Below, piece by piece: positions 27,213 through 36,060 of a stretch of 64,000 nucleotides of DNA. Positions within the stretch are counted from its first letter, which is position 1. Each line of letters starts with the position of its first letter. A program made the translations under genes and the position numbers. The stretch covers positions 101,856 through 165,855 of the forward strand of contig NZ_JAJAVF010000004.1 in the NCBI RefSeq assembly GCF_020531845.1, written 5' to 3'. The notes under the pieces were generated by a model. It was not told the origin of the DNA. It did no database searches and saw nothing but the letters and a program-made list of their open reading frames with translations. The stretch is from Methylobacillus methanolivorans. GTDB lineage: Bacteria; Pseudomonadota; Gammaproteobacteria; Burkholderiales; Methylophilaceae.

Positions 27213-27240
27213 ATGTTATTGGGTCGGCGCGACGGTAGTT

Positions 27241-27759
27241 ATGGCTAACAATTCAGCATCTCGGCACCACTTGTTGGCCGAATGGTATCGTAATCATCAT
27301 GGTTGGCTGGTCGGCTGGCTAAAGCGCAAGCTTGAGGGCGCGGCGCATGCCGATGATTTAGCGCAAGAGGCGTTTGTGCGCCTGTTCAAGGCGCCGCAGT
27401 TGGAGGATGTACGTGAACCGCGTGCCTTCCTGACGGTGGTGGCCAAGCGCGAATTGTATAATTTCTGGCGGCGGCGCGAACTGGAGCAGGCTTATCTTGA
27501 TGCCTTGGCCCAGCTGCCGGAAGATCTTGGCCTTTCCCAGGAAGAGTATGCCTTGCTGAAGGAGGCTATCCTCATCATTGATCATCAACTTGATGGCTTA
27601 CCAGCAAAAGTAAAGCAAGCATTCCTGCTAAACCGTCTGGAAGGCCTAACCTATGTGGCGATTGCGCAAGAAATGAATATGTCTGTCGCGACAATTGAGC
27701 GATACATGAAGCAGGCCATCCTGCATTGTCATCTTGCGCGGATTGAGGGCAGGCTATGA
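27241..27759 (+). CDS. FecI-type ECF sigma factor, module 4
   Basis: A 172-residue ECF sigma factor. Region 2 reads HHGWLVGWLKRKLEG and ADDLAQEAFVRLF; region 4 reads GLTYVAIAQEMNMSVATIER. The ATG at 27241 is preferred; the frame extends upstream only to a TTG within the terminator stem. The FecR gene overlaps by ATGA. Expression may need read-through of the terminator in its leader. Confidence 0.92.
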   Translation: MANNSASRHHLLAEWYRNHHGWLVGWLKRKLEGAAHADDLAQEAFVRLFKAPQLEDVREPRAFLTVVAKRELYNFWRRRELEQAYLDALAQLPEDLGLSQEEYALLKEAILIIDHQLDGLPAKVKQAFLLNRLEGLTYVAIAQEMNMSVATIERYMKQAILHCHLARIEGRL

Positions 27760-28739
27760 GCCAGCCAGCCTTCTCACATGAAACGCTGGACGCTGCCGTC
27801 GACTGGCTGGTCAAGCTGAGTTCTGGAGCGGTCAGTGATGAGTTGAACGCACAATTCCAGTTATGGCTGGATGCTGACATTCATCACGCGATGGCATGGC
27901 AGCAGCTTACCCAAAGCATGTCGGGCTTCGAGCAAGTTCAACACCTGGCGGGCCGGCAAGAAGAGCATGTGCATGCCGTGCGTCAGGTCTTGTCAGGTAA
28001 GCCCCTTGCTGATCGTCGTCACTTCCTGAAAAGCGGCGCTGCTGTGGTGGCGCTGGGCTTGGGCACTGCTTATCTGGCAAACCGGGTTACTCCCCTCTCC
28101 TACATCATGTCAGACCATGTCACCTCTACCGGTGAGCGTCAGGAGATTGCCCTGGCTGATGGTACGCGGGTGAAGCTCAATGCGCGCTCTGCGCTCGACG
28201 TTGATTTTTCCGAGAAGCAACGTGTGCTCACGTTGCATCAGGGAGCCTGTATTGTCGATGTGGCACCTGACGCATTGCGGCCTTTACTGCTGCGCACTGT
28301 GCATGGTCTCGTGAGGGCTGGTGGCGGGTGCCGCATGCTGGCGGGAATCTCCGGGGGACAAACTTATGCCATGGTGCAGCAGCAATCATTAGCAGTTGCT
28401 CCGCTCCATCAGCCAGAAGCAGTACTCAGTTCCAGTGAAGCCGTCGCAGCCTGGTTTGATCAACATGCCTTGATGCTGAAGCCTGCTAACGTGAATGCCA
28501 GCATGGCATGGGAACACGGCATGCTGGATGTACGTGACCAGCGCCTGGAGGAAGTGGTGGAGAGTCTGCGGGCCTATCATGCTGGCTGGATCAGGCTTGC
28601 GCCTCGTGCGGCAGGCCTACGGGTGTTTGGCATGTTCCAGCTGGATGATATTGGGCAGGTCATGCATGCATTGCAGTCCATTCTGCCAATCAGCATTCGG
28701 CGTTACGGCAGTTTGGTGACCATGATTGATTTGGTGTAG
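27756..28739 (+). CDS. FecR-type sigma regulator with Tat-like motif, module 4
   Basis: A 327-residue FecR-type protein overlapping the sigma gene by four bases. The N-terminal domain has AAVDWLVKLSSGAVSDELNA. DRRHFLKSGAAVVALGLG at about residues 86-103 is a twin-arginine-like motif leading into the membrane span. The FecR domain (DGTRVKLNARSALDVDF) is followed by a divergent segment: the usual LGTxFxVR motif is replaced by AGGGCRMLAG. The C-terminal domain (VFGMFQLDDIGQVMHALQ) is present. It is the most divergent of the six in the middle of the periplasmic domain. Confidence 0.88.
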   Translation: MSQPAFSHETLDAAVDWLVKLSSGAVSDELNAQFQLWLDADIHHAMAWQQLTQSMSGFEQVQHLAGRQEEHVHAVRQVLSGKPLADRRHFLKSGAAVVALGLGTAYLANRVTPLSYIMSDHVTSTGERQEIALADGTRVKLNARSALDVDFSEKQRVLTLHQGACIVDVAPDALRPLLLRTVHGLVRAGGGCRMLAGISGGQTYAMVQQQSLAVAPLHQPEAVLSSSEAVAAWFDQHALMLKPANVNASMAWEHGMLDVRDQRLEEVVESLRAYHAGWIRLAPRAAGLRVFGMFQLDDIGQVMHALQSILPISIRRYGSLVTMIDLV

Positions 28740-28823
28740 CAAAGTTTCCAGAAAAGTGAGGGGTTTTCCTCAAGGTGTTGGACAAGGAAATATAAACCTT
28801 CGATAACACTCAGGGAGTAACTC

Positions 28824-31250
28824 ATGCAGTCCACCATTTTGCGGCCATGCCTCCTGGCATTGGCTATTTCCTCAATATCTCCACTGACGCCTGCATTTGC
28901 GGCAGGGCCAGCCTCACAAGCTGCGGCTGTGCAATACAACATCACTGCCGCTGGGTTAGCAGATGTACTGAGCCAAATTGCGGTTGCCAGTGGCCAGAAT
29001 ATTGTTGCGGAGCCCAAGCTGATTGAAGGCAAGCGCGGTAATGTGGTGCGAGGACATTACACGCCGCGCCAGGCGATAGAACAGGCACTGGTGGGCACTG
29101 GGTTGCAAGTGGTTGCTAATGAGGCTGGTGGCTTTGTAATTCGTGCCAGCGCACAGTTTAATAGTGCGATGCAGGAAAATGCCTTGCCTGAAGTGGCTGT
29201 AAAGGCGACGGCCTTCGAGGCAGTAACGGAAGGCAGCAGTTCTTACACCACGCAGTCCATGAGCACAGCCACTCGCCTACCTTTGTCCATGAGGGAGACG
29301 CCGCAGGCTGTCACGGTGGTCACACGCCAGCGCATGGATGACCAGGGTATGCTGAATATCAACGACGTGGTCAAAAGCACGCCAGGCATTTTCCTCAGTA
29401 ACGCGGATGGCCCCGGGCGACCCAATTTCGAAGCGCGGGGGTTCGGGATCAGCAATATCATGTACGACGGAGCGCTGGTGCCATGGTCGTCCTACATTCC
29501 AAGCGCTCAGGCCAACCTGGCGATGTTCGACCGGGTAGAAGTGGTGCGCGGCGCGACCGGGCTCATGCAGGGGGCTGGCAATCCTTCGGCCGCGATTAAC
29601 CTGGTGCGTAAAAGGCCGACTAGCGAATTTAAGGGCTCCTTGACTGCATATGCAGGAAGCTGGGATAGCTACGGCAGCATTCTTGATCTGGGCGGTGCTT
29701 TGAACGAGGCGGCTTCGTTGCGTGGGCGGGTGGTGGCTTCCGTGCAGGAGGCGGGAAGTTTCCGTGACGGGCAGAGTTATGACAATCATCTGTTCTACGC
29801 AATCGGGGAGGCCGACCTCTCCGAAAAGACCACGCTAACTGTGGGCGCTTATACACAGAAAGATGGAACAAACGGGGCTTGGTGGGGCGGGCTCCCCATC
29901 AACCCGGATGGCAGCCACGTCAATCTCAAGCGCTCTGCAACACTGACGAATAGCTGGGAATACCTGGACCAGGAAACCAAGAGTATTTTTGCCATTGTCG
30001 AGCACCGCTTCAATGAAGACTGGAAGCTGAAGTTCAATACCACATATATGTGGAGCCATATTGACGGTCTCGGTACCTTTATGCGGAGTAGAGTGATTGG
30101 CGGCAATATCAATCGCGATCTCATGACATGGCGCGGGGAGCAGGAAAACAAGGCATCCAGCTATGACGTGGTCGTGAACGGCAAGTATGAATTGCTCGGG
30201 CGGCAACACGAGCTGGTGTTCGGCGCCAATCGCAACCAGTTCGATTCCAGCCCGAAAAATTACGGAACGACGTATATCGGCAGTAATACGGATATCTACA
30301 ATTGGAGCAGGAGCGCACTGCTCCAGCCCAACCTGCCTTATACCAGCACTGGTCATACGCGCACGCAACAGGATGCGGCCTACGTGACGACGCGCCTCAA
30401 TCTGGCCGAGCAGTGGAAGCTGATACTGGGCGGCCGGTTGGATTGGTACGACTACGACAACTACCGTAATACCTCGGATTACAAGGTGGTGCGCAACGTC
30501 ACGCGGTATGCGGGGCTGATATACGATATCAACGACCAGCACTCGCTGTATGCCAGCTTCACGGATATTTTCAGTCCGCAGAGCAGCATTGGGCGGGATG
30601 GCAACGTGATCCGCCCAATTGATGGCGAGAATTATGAACTGGGGCTCAAGGGCGAATACCTAGATGGCGCGTTGAATGCCAGCATTGCCTTGTTCCAGGT
30701 GAACCAGAAGAATCGCTCTCGCGCTGTCAGGGATGTCAGCGAGTGCCAAGTGGGCACGAGCTGTTCGGAAGCATCGGGCGAAGTGCGCAGCCGGGGCGTA
30801 GATATGGAGCTGCAAGGCGCATTGCGGCCCAATTGGCAAGTCGGGGCCGGCTACACTTATACCAATACCGAATACATCAAGGACAACACTTATGAAAAAG
30901 GTGATCGCTTCAATACACTGTTACCTGAACACATGTTCAAGCTGACAACGATCTATCGTTTCCTCGGCGATTGGGAAAACTGGAGAGTGGGTGCCAACTT
31001 TTATCGTCAAAGCCGTATGTATGCGACGGCTGAACAATCCGGCACTACGCAGGATGTCGAGCAGAAAGCCTATACCCTGGTGGATGTGATCGTGGGCTAC
31101 AAGGCAACCAAGAACCTTGATTTCCAGCTCAATATCAACAACCTGCTGGACAAGACCTATTACCGTGGCATATCCAACAGTGCCAACTGGGGCTGGGAAA
31201 GCTATGGCGAGCCCAGGAGCGCCAGGGTGACCGCCAGATATACTTTCTAA
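28824..31250 (+). CDS. TonB-dependent siderophore transducer 4
   Basis: An 808-residue receptor with GGGAG before the ATG. A signal peptide of about 26 residues (ending AFA) precedes an STN domain (YNITAAGLADVLSQIAVASG). ALPEVAVKA, a plug (FDRVEVVRGATGLMQGAGNP, INLVRKRPT) and a barrel ending TARYTF follow. The plug is of the FpvA/FhuE type that binds hydroxamate or pyoverdine-like siderophores. A Cys pair lies in a loop (SECQVGTSCSEASGEVRSRG). No strong ECF-like element could be placed in the 84-bp gap upstream. Confidence 0.92.
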   Translation: MQSTILRPCLLALAISSISPLTPAFAAGPASQAAAVQYNITAAGLADVLSQIAVASGQNIVAEPKLIEGKRGNVVRGHYTPRQAIEQALVGTGLQVVANEAGGFVIRASAQFNSAMQENALPEVAVKATAFEAVTEGSSSYTTQSMSTATRLPLSMRETPQAVTVVTRQRMDDQGMLNINDVVKSTPGIFLSNADGPGRPNFEARGFGISNIMYDGALVPWSSYIPSAQANLAMFDRVEVVRGATGLMQGAGNPSAAINLVRKRPTSEFKGSLTAYAGSWDSYGSILDLGGALNEAASLRGRVVASVQEAGSFRDGQSYDNHLFYAIGEADLSEKTTLTVGAYTQKDGTNGAWWGGLPINPDGSHVNLKRSATLTNSWEYLDQETKSIFAIVEHRFNEDWKLKFNTTYMWSHIDGLGTFMRSRVIGGNINRDLMTWRGEQENKASSYDVVVNGKYELLGRQHELVFGANRNQFDSSPKNYGTTYIGSNTDIYNWSRSALLQPNLPYTSTGHTRTQQDAAYVTTRLNLAEQWKLILGGRLDWYDYDNYRNTSDYKVVRNVTRYAGLIYDINDQHSLYASFTDIFSPQSSIGRDGNVIRPIDGENYELGLKGEYLDGALNASIALFQVNQKNRSRAVRDVSECQVGTSCSEASGEVRSRGVDMELQGALRPNWQVGAGYTYTNTEYIKDNTYEKGDRFNTLLPEHMFKLTTIYRFLGDWENWRVGANFYRQSRMYATAEQSGTTQDVEQKAYTLVDVIVGYKATKNLDFQLNINNLLDKTYYRGISNSANWGWESYGEPRSARVTARYTF

Positions 31251-31268
31251 CCGTTCTTCATCGTATCG

Positions 31269-31303
31269 ACCGCTTTCCAGGCCGCAGCCGGGAAGCGGTT
31301 TTT
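31269..31303 (+). terminator. Intrinsic terminator after receptor 4
   Basis: ACCGCTTTCC pairs with GGGAAGCGGT (one G-T pair) around an 11-base loop and is followed by a T-run. Confidence 0.85.
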
Positions 31304-31331
31304 ATTGCTTAACTCAGGCATAAAATAATAA

Positions 31332-31350
31332 AATGAGAACCATTTCTATT
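31332..31350 (+). promoter_or_regulatory. Fur box upstream of sigma gene 5
   Basis: AATGAGAACCATTTCTATT resembles a Fur operator with a TGAGAA half-site, 25 bases before the sigma start codon. Confidence 0.6.
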
Positions 31351-31374
31351 CATTGACTGTGGTTCCCTGCTGCC

Positions 31375-31905
31375 ATGTCTTCGGCAAACACCCCTTCCCA
31401 CACCGAGATTCTGCGTACTTTGTACCTCGATCACCAAGGCTGGCTGCAAAATTGGTTGCGGCACAAGCTGGGGTGCCATCACCAGGCGGCAGACTTGGCG
31501 CAGGAGACGTTCTGCCGCCTATTGTCGGTGTCCCGCGTCGATCTCGCGGACCTGAAAACGCCTCGCGCCTACCTCACCACCACTGCTACGCGCCTGCTGA
31601 TAGACCAGGCCAGGCGGCAGAAAGTGGAGCAAGCCTACATCGAGGCATGGTCGCTGGCATGCGAGGGAACCCATTCCGTTGCGCCTGAGCAGCATCTCGA
31701 AGTCATAGAGACCCTGACCCTGATTGCCGGCATGCTGGAAAGCATGCCTGAAAAGCCGCGCCAGGCTTTCATGCTGAGCCGCCTCGAGAATCTTACCTAC
31801 CCTGAAATCGGCATCGTGCTCGGGGTGTCCAGCAGCATGGTCAAGCAATACATCGCCCTCGCCATGGTGCATTGCCACAATATCGCCTATGGCGCGGATG
31901 CGTGA
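31375..31905 (+). CDS. FecI-type ECF sigma factor, module 5
   Basis: A 176-residue ECF sigma factor with region 2 (HQGWLQNWLRHKLGCHHQAA, DLAQETFCRLL) and region 4 (NLTYPEIGIVLGVSSSMVKQ). The ATG at 31375 lies close behind the Fur box. To the eye the gene is richer in G and C than the neighbouring modules 2-4, as is its FecR partner. Confidence 0.92.
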   Translation: MSSANTPSHTEILRTLYLDHQGWLQNWLRHKLGCHHQAADLAQETFCRLLSVSRVDLADLKTPRAYLTTTATRLLIDQARRQKVEQAYIEAWSLACEGTHSVAPEQHLEVIETLTLIAGMLESMPEKPRQAFMLSRLENLTYPEIGIVLGVSSSMVKQYIALAMVHCHNIAYGADA

Positions 31906-31909
31906 CCGC

Positions 31910-32878
31910 ATGCAAAGCCCTGCCTCCCATATTGCTCCCGGCATCATTGAGCAAGCCGCCAAGTGGCATGCACAGGTGCATTCCGGCGAAGCCACCGAGG
32001 CTGAGCGCGCGGCATTCGAGCAATGGCGCCAGGTGGATGCGACACATGCGGAGGCGTATGCGCGCATGGAAAAGCTATGGTCCAGCTTCGACGAGGCGCG
32101 GGATGCGCCAGGCAAGGCAGCGTTGAATGCCGTGCTCAAGCCGCGTCGTGGCAAGCGCATGAAAACGGCTACCAGAATACTGTCGCTGCTGGTGGTCACC
32201 GGGGCGGCCGGGTTGGCATCGCAGACGCAGCCCGCCAGGGTCATGCGGGCGGATTACCATACCGGCATTGGCGAGCAGCGCGTGATTCAATTGGCGGACA
32301 GCAGCCGGGTGACGCTCGATACCCACAGCGCGGTGAACGTGGATTTCAGTCAAGGGCAGCGCCGGATAGAACTGCTGCAAGGCAAGATCCTCGTGGAAGT
32401 AGCCAAGGATAAGCAGCGGCCGTTCATCGTCGAAACCGCCGAAGGCACTGCGCGGGCGCTGGGTACGCAATATGCTGTCAGGCGGCAGAAGAAAGTGACG
32501 CAGGTCACGGTGATTGAGTCCAGCGTCGAGGCCTGCGGCCTGCAGTCAGAGTGCGTGACCCTGCAGCCTGGCGAGTCGGCACGCCTGCAACGCGGCCTGG
32601 AGCTCACCAAGGCCCAGGCCGACGTCCAGGCAGAAACTGCCTGGACGCGCTTCAAGCTGGTGGCGGACGACATGCCGCTGCCGCTGTTGCTGAAGGAATT
32701 GCAGCGCTACCATCGCGGGCATCTCTACTTCAACGACGAAGCGGTTGGCAACGTCCATGTGTCCGGCGTATTCGCGCTCGACGACACAACCCATACCCTC
32801 AAGGTGCTCGCGGATACGACCCCCGTTGTCATGACGCAATACACGCCCTGGCTGACCGTCATTAAGCCCGCCAAGTAA
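31910..32878 (+). CDS. FecR-type sigma regulator, module 5
   Basis: A 322-residue FecR-type protein. Three in-frame ATGs (31889, 31898, 31910) are possible. I chose 31910 because it gives an N-terminus of the same length as the paralogues; the first would overlap the sigma gene by 17 bases. The cytosolic domain has AAKWHAQVHSGEATEAERAA. The membrane span (about 88-105) follows KPRRGKRMKTATRILSLL, basic but without a clean Tat motif. The FecR domain (DSSRVTLDTHSAVNVDF, ARALGTQYAVR) and the C-terminal domain (VSGVFALDDTTHTLKVL) are intact. Confidence 0.88.
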   Translation: MQSPASHIAPGIIEQAAKWHAQVHSGEATEAERAAFEQWRQVDATHAEAYARMEKLWSSFDEARDAPGKAALNAVLKPRRGKRMKTATRILSLLVVTGAAGLASQTQPARVMRADYHTGIGEQRVIQLADSSRVTLDTHSAVNVDFSQGQRRIELLQGKILVEVAKDKQRPFIVETAEGTARALGTQYAVRRQKKVTQVTVIESSVEACGLQSECVTLQPGESARLQRGLELTKAQADVQAETAWTRFKLVADDMPLPLLLKELQRYHRGHLYFNDEAVGNVHVSGVFALDDTTHTLKVLADTTPVVMTQYTPWLTVIKPAK

Positions 32879-32895
32879 AAATATCCGCGGTTCAC

Positions 32896-32922
32896 TGTCC
32901 CTCTCCCTGTCTGGTGCGTCAT
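32896..32922 (+). promoter_or_regulatory. Candidate sigma-dependent promoter of receptor 5
   Basis: TGTCC at 32896-32900, a 16-base spacer and CGTCAT at 32917-32922, 36 bases before the receptor ATG. Both boxes closely match the island-edge promoters (TGTCC-N16-TGTCAT). This is the best receptor promoter candidate in the window. Confidence 0.55.
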
Positions 32923-32958
32923 CGATAGTGAATACAACATTCAGGGAGTCTTATTTTC

Positions 32959-35370
32959 ATGCAGTCATTCCATCTCAAGCAGAAGCCGCTGGCCGTTGCC
33001 GTGCGCGTGCTGCTGGCATTTTCATCCGCTACGCTTGTTTACCTGCCGCAATCGGTGCAGGCCGATACCGGCAGCCAGGCGGAAACCCGCCATACCTACG
33101 ATATTCCAGCTGGTTCACTGACCAGCGTACTGAACAATTTCGCCCAGGCTGCCGGCGTCGTGCTTTCGTTCGACCCTGCGCTGACCGCCGGCAAGACCAG
33201 CAGCGGCCTCCAAGGTAGCTATACCGCCAAGCAAGGATTTGACGCTTTACTGCGCGGTACCGGATTGCAGGTGTTCCCTGCAGCCGATGGCGGATTTACG
33301 CTGAAAGCCGTGCCGGTCGCCAATGTCTCGGAGAAAGCGGATGTGCTGCCCGAGGTGGCGGTCAGGGCAAGTGCGGAAAAGTCTGCGGTGACGGAAAACA
33401 GCGGTTCTTATACCTCTAATATTGTGACCATTGGCAAAGGCGCACAGCGGTTGAAGGATCTGCCTCAATCCATCTCTATCGTCACGCGTCAGCAGATGGA
33501 CGATCAGAACCTGATCAACCTGACGGATGCCATGCAACAAGTGACCGGCGTGACCGTCATCAATTACGGCAGCGATACTTCCGGCTTCTCCGCGCGCGGT
33601 TTTGCCGTGGACTCCATCCAGATTGATGGCGTGCCGACCAGGGCGGGCATGGGCATGTGGACTTCGAGCGCATTTGACATGGCGACTTATGACCGTATCG
33701 AAGTGCTGCGAGGGCCCGCTGGCTTATTGCAGGGTTCCGGCGAGCCGGGCATGACGATCAATCTCGTGCGTAAACGGGCGCAACGCGACACGGTCGTCAA
33801 AACCAATTTGTTCGCTGGTTCATGGGACAACTACCGGGCAGAGGTAGATGTCACGGGGGCACTGAATGAGGATGGCAGCGTACGTGGTCGTCTGGTAGCG
33901 GCGTATCAGGACAAGAAATCTTTCATCGACCATGTGTTTTTCCGTAAGCCTATACTCTACGGAACCTTGGAGTTCGATCTTGCACCTAGCACCACGCTGT
34001 CTTTGGGTGCTACCCTGCAAGAGAGCCAGGCGCGGCCAGATGCAGGTCTCTCGCTATATGCCAATGGTCAGTTGGCATCCAACGTGAGCCGTTCGACCTA
34101 TATCGGATCACGCTGGGACCACAAGGAAGATGCGAGCAAAAACTATTTTGCCGAACTGGAGCACAAACTTGAAAACGGGGGCGAGGCCAAGCTCAGATTG
34201 AGCGCGATGCACCGTGAAACCAACCTCAAGATCAGCGCTTTTGGCAACAGCCTGATTAATCCAGCGACAGGAGCGCTGACCAACCGTATGTGGGGTTTCA
34301 AGACCAAGGACAAGGATTATGGGCTGGATGCGTATATTGCCAAGCCATTCGAGGCATTGGGACGCGAGCATCATGTGCTGGTCGGTGCAAATTATCGTTA
34401 TTACAGGCAAAGTGCATTTTACGCATCGGCAGGTGCGATGGCCCAAAACATCTTCAACCCGGTTTACGATTCCCCAGAGCCTGATTGGGCCTATGGCAGC
34501 GATTCTGGTTCCAAGCTAGAGCAAGCCGGTATCTACGCGCAAGGCCGCGCCCAATTGACCGACAATGCCAAGTTGATTGTCGGCGCGCGCGTGAGCAACT
34601 GGAAAACCTATAGCAAGAGCAGCGACCAGGAAAATAAGATTGATCACAAGGTAACACCCTATGCTGCGCTGATTTATGACCTCAATGCGCAATATTCGGC
34701 CTATGCGAGCTATACGGATATTTTCCAGGCGCAAACTGCAATTGATGTCTCCGGTGAAGTGCTAAAACCACGTGTCGGCAAGCAATACGAAGCCGGTATC
34801 AAGGGCGAGTTGTTCGATGGCAGGGTCAACCTGCATGCCGCCATCTTCCGTATCGATGATGAGAATCGCGCGATGACGGATCCGTTGAACCCATTGTTCA
34901 ACATTGCCGCCGGCAAAATTCGCAGTCAGGGCCTTGAAGCTGAAATCAGCGGACAGTTGACCAGCCGTTGGAACCTGATCGCGGGTTATGCGTTTACTGA
35001 TACGGAGTACATCAAGGCGGCGCCAGGCAACAAGGGAGAGGTGTTTTCGCCAGATACGCCCAGGCAGTTGCTGAAATTCTGGAATCGCTACAACCTGGCA
35101 GGATTTGGATTGGAAAAATGGACAGTGGGCGGTGGTATTACGTTGAACAGCGGCATCTATGCTCCTGCGGCAACCGGTGACTGGAGGCAGGGCGGCTACA
35201 GCCTGGTATCGGCACAGGTAGCCTACAAGATTAATGACAAGTGGGATATCGCGTTGAACGGCAATAACTTGTTCGACAAGAAGTATTATTCGCGAGTCAG
35301 TGGCGGAGGCCGTCAAAACTACTTCGGCGAGCCACGTAGCGTGATGCTGACCTTGCGCGGCAGTTTTTAA
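32959..35370 (+). CDS. TonB-dependent siderophore transducer 5
   Basis: An 803-residue receptor with GGGAG upstream of the ATG. A signal peptide of about 35 residues (ending VQA) is followed by an STN domain (YDIPAGSLTSVLNNFAQAAG). VLPEVAVRA, a plug (YDRIEVLRGPAGLLQGSGEP, INLVRKRAQ) and a barrel ending LTLRGSF come next. It has the FhuE/FpvA-like plug. The last residues (GGGRQNYFGEPRSVMLTLRG) resemble the receptor relic at 43285-43353. Confidence 0.92.
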   Translation: MQSFHLKQKPLAVAVRVLLAFSSATLVYLPQSVQADTGSQAETRHTYDIPAGSLTSVLNNFAQAAGVVLSFDPALTAGKTSSGLQGSYTAKQGFDALLRGTGLQVFPAADGGFTLKAVPVANVSEKADVLPEVAVRASAEKSAVTENSGSYTSNIVTIGKGAQRLKDLPQSISIVTRQQMDDQNLINLTDAMQQVTGVTVINYGSDTSGFSARGFAVDSIQIDGVPTRAGMGMWTSSAFDMATYDRIEVLRGPAGLLQGSGEPGMTINLVRKRAQRDTVVKTNLFAGSWDNYRAEVDVTGALNEDGSVRGRLVAAYQDKKSFIDHVFFRKPILYGTLEFDLAPSTTLSLGATLQESQARPDAGLSLYANGQLASNVSRSTYIGSRWDHKEDASKNYFAELEHKLENGGEAKLRLSAMHRETNLKISAFGNSLINPATGALTNRMWGFKTKDKDYGLDAYIAKPFEALGREHHVLVGANYRYYRQSAFYASAGAMAQNIFNPVYDSPEPDWAYGSDSGSKLEQAGIYAQGRAQLTDNAKLIVGARVSNWKTYSKSSDQENKIDHKVTPYAALIYDLNAQYSAYASYTDIFQAQTAIDVSGEVLKPRVGKQYEAGIKGELFDGRVNLHAAIFRIDDENRAMTDPLNPLFNIAAGKIRSQGLEAEISGQLTSRWNLIAGYAFTDTEYIKAAPGNKGEVFSPDTPRQLLKFWNRYNLAGFGLEKWTVGGGITLNSGIYAPAATGDWRQGGYSLVSAQVAYKINDKWDIALNGNNLFDKKYYSRVSGGGRQNYFGEPRSVMLTLRGSF

Positions 35371-35388
35371 TCCTGTCGCATATTGAAG

Positions 35389-35414
35389 AGGCCCCTCTCG
35401 GAAGGGGCTTTTTT
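35389..35414 (+). terminator. Intrinsic terminator after receptor 5
   Basis: GCCCCT pairs with AGGGGC around CTCGGA, directly followed by six T. Confidence 0.9.
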
Positions 35415-35489
35415 ATTGATACGGCAATATGGTAAGCGGTTCATGTGCGTACCAATAAAATTATTCTCGAGATTGCCGTAACGCAGAAT

Positions 35490-35508
35490 ATAATAGTTCT
35501 TATTTGCG
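35490..35508 (+). promoter_or_regulatory. Fur box upstream of sigma gene 6
   Basis: ATAATAGTTCTTATTTGCG resembles the Fur operators of modules 3 and 4. A second weaker match (AATAAAATTATTCTCGAGA) lies at about 35454-35472, so the site may be double. Confidence 0.6.
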
Positions 35509-35529
35509 AATTTCGTGCCGGTCCAGCGC

Positions 35530-36060
35530 ATGTCCACTCCCACTCTACACCCGAATATCCATGACGCTGTGTTACAGCAAGACGTGGAGTCGCTTTATAC
35601 CGGCCACCATCGCTGGCTGCGGTCATGGCTGAGGCGGCAGCTGCATTGCAGCGATAGCGCGGCGGACTTGGCGCAGGACACATTCATGCGGGTGATTGCC
35701 GCGCGTAATGCGAGCCAGATACTGGAGCCGCGCGTCTATCTTGCCACGGTGGCGCGGCGGGTCATGGTGGACTACTTCCGCCGCAGCGCGCTGGAGCGGG
35801 CCTACCTGGAAGCGATTGCAGGCATGCCCGAGCCGGTGCAGATTTCCGTGGAGGAGCGCACCATCGTCATCGAGACCCTGTGCGAGATCGATGCCATGCT
35901 TGATGCGCTGGGCGAAAAGCCGAGGCAGGCTTTCCTCATGTCGCAGCTGGACGGCCTCACCTACCAGGAAATTGCCGAGCGCATGAACCTCTCTGTCAGT
36001 TCGATCAAGAAATACATGGCGCGTGCGATCGAGCACTGCCTGTTGTTTTCCCTGTCATGA
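35530..36060 (+). CDS. FecI-type ECF sigma factor, module 6
   Basis: A 176-residue ECF sigma factor starting at ATG 35530; a GTG at 35515 in the same frame is less likely. Region 2 reads HHRWLRSWLRRQLHCSDSAA and DLAQDTFMRVI; region 4 reads GLTYQEIAERMNLSVSSIKK. The FecR gene overlaps its stop by ATGA. Its cognate receptor gene is frameshifted, so this sigma may now lack a working signal source. Confidence 0.92.
   Translation: MSTPTLHPNIHDAVLQQDVESLYTGHHRWLRSWLRRQLHCSDSAADLAQDTFMRVIAARNASQILEPRVYLATVARRVMVDYFRRSALERAYLEAIAGMPEPVQISVEERTIVIETLCEIDAMLDALGEKPRQAFLMSQLDGLTYQEIAERMNLSVSSIKKYMARAIEHCLLFSLS

Larger units (their letters stand above)
26907..27240 (+). other. 334-bp gap with hairpin, Fur promoter and leader terminator
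   Basis: The gap between receptor 3 and sigma gene 4 holds three things: a 9-bp hairpin with no downstream T-run, a Fur box overlapping TTGACA, and a strong intrinsic terminator 29 bases before the sigma start codon. No coding frame is convincing. The 150 bases between the first hairpin and the Fur box show nothing I can name. Confidence 0.7.

Noticed and set aside
28756..28783. ECF-like element upstream of receptor 4
   Set aside because: TGAGG and TTGGAC can be forced into the spacing but match neither box of the better elements.
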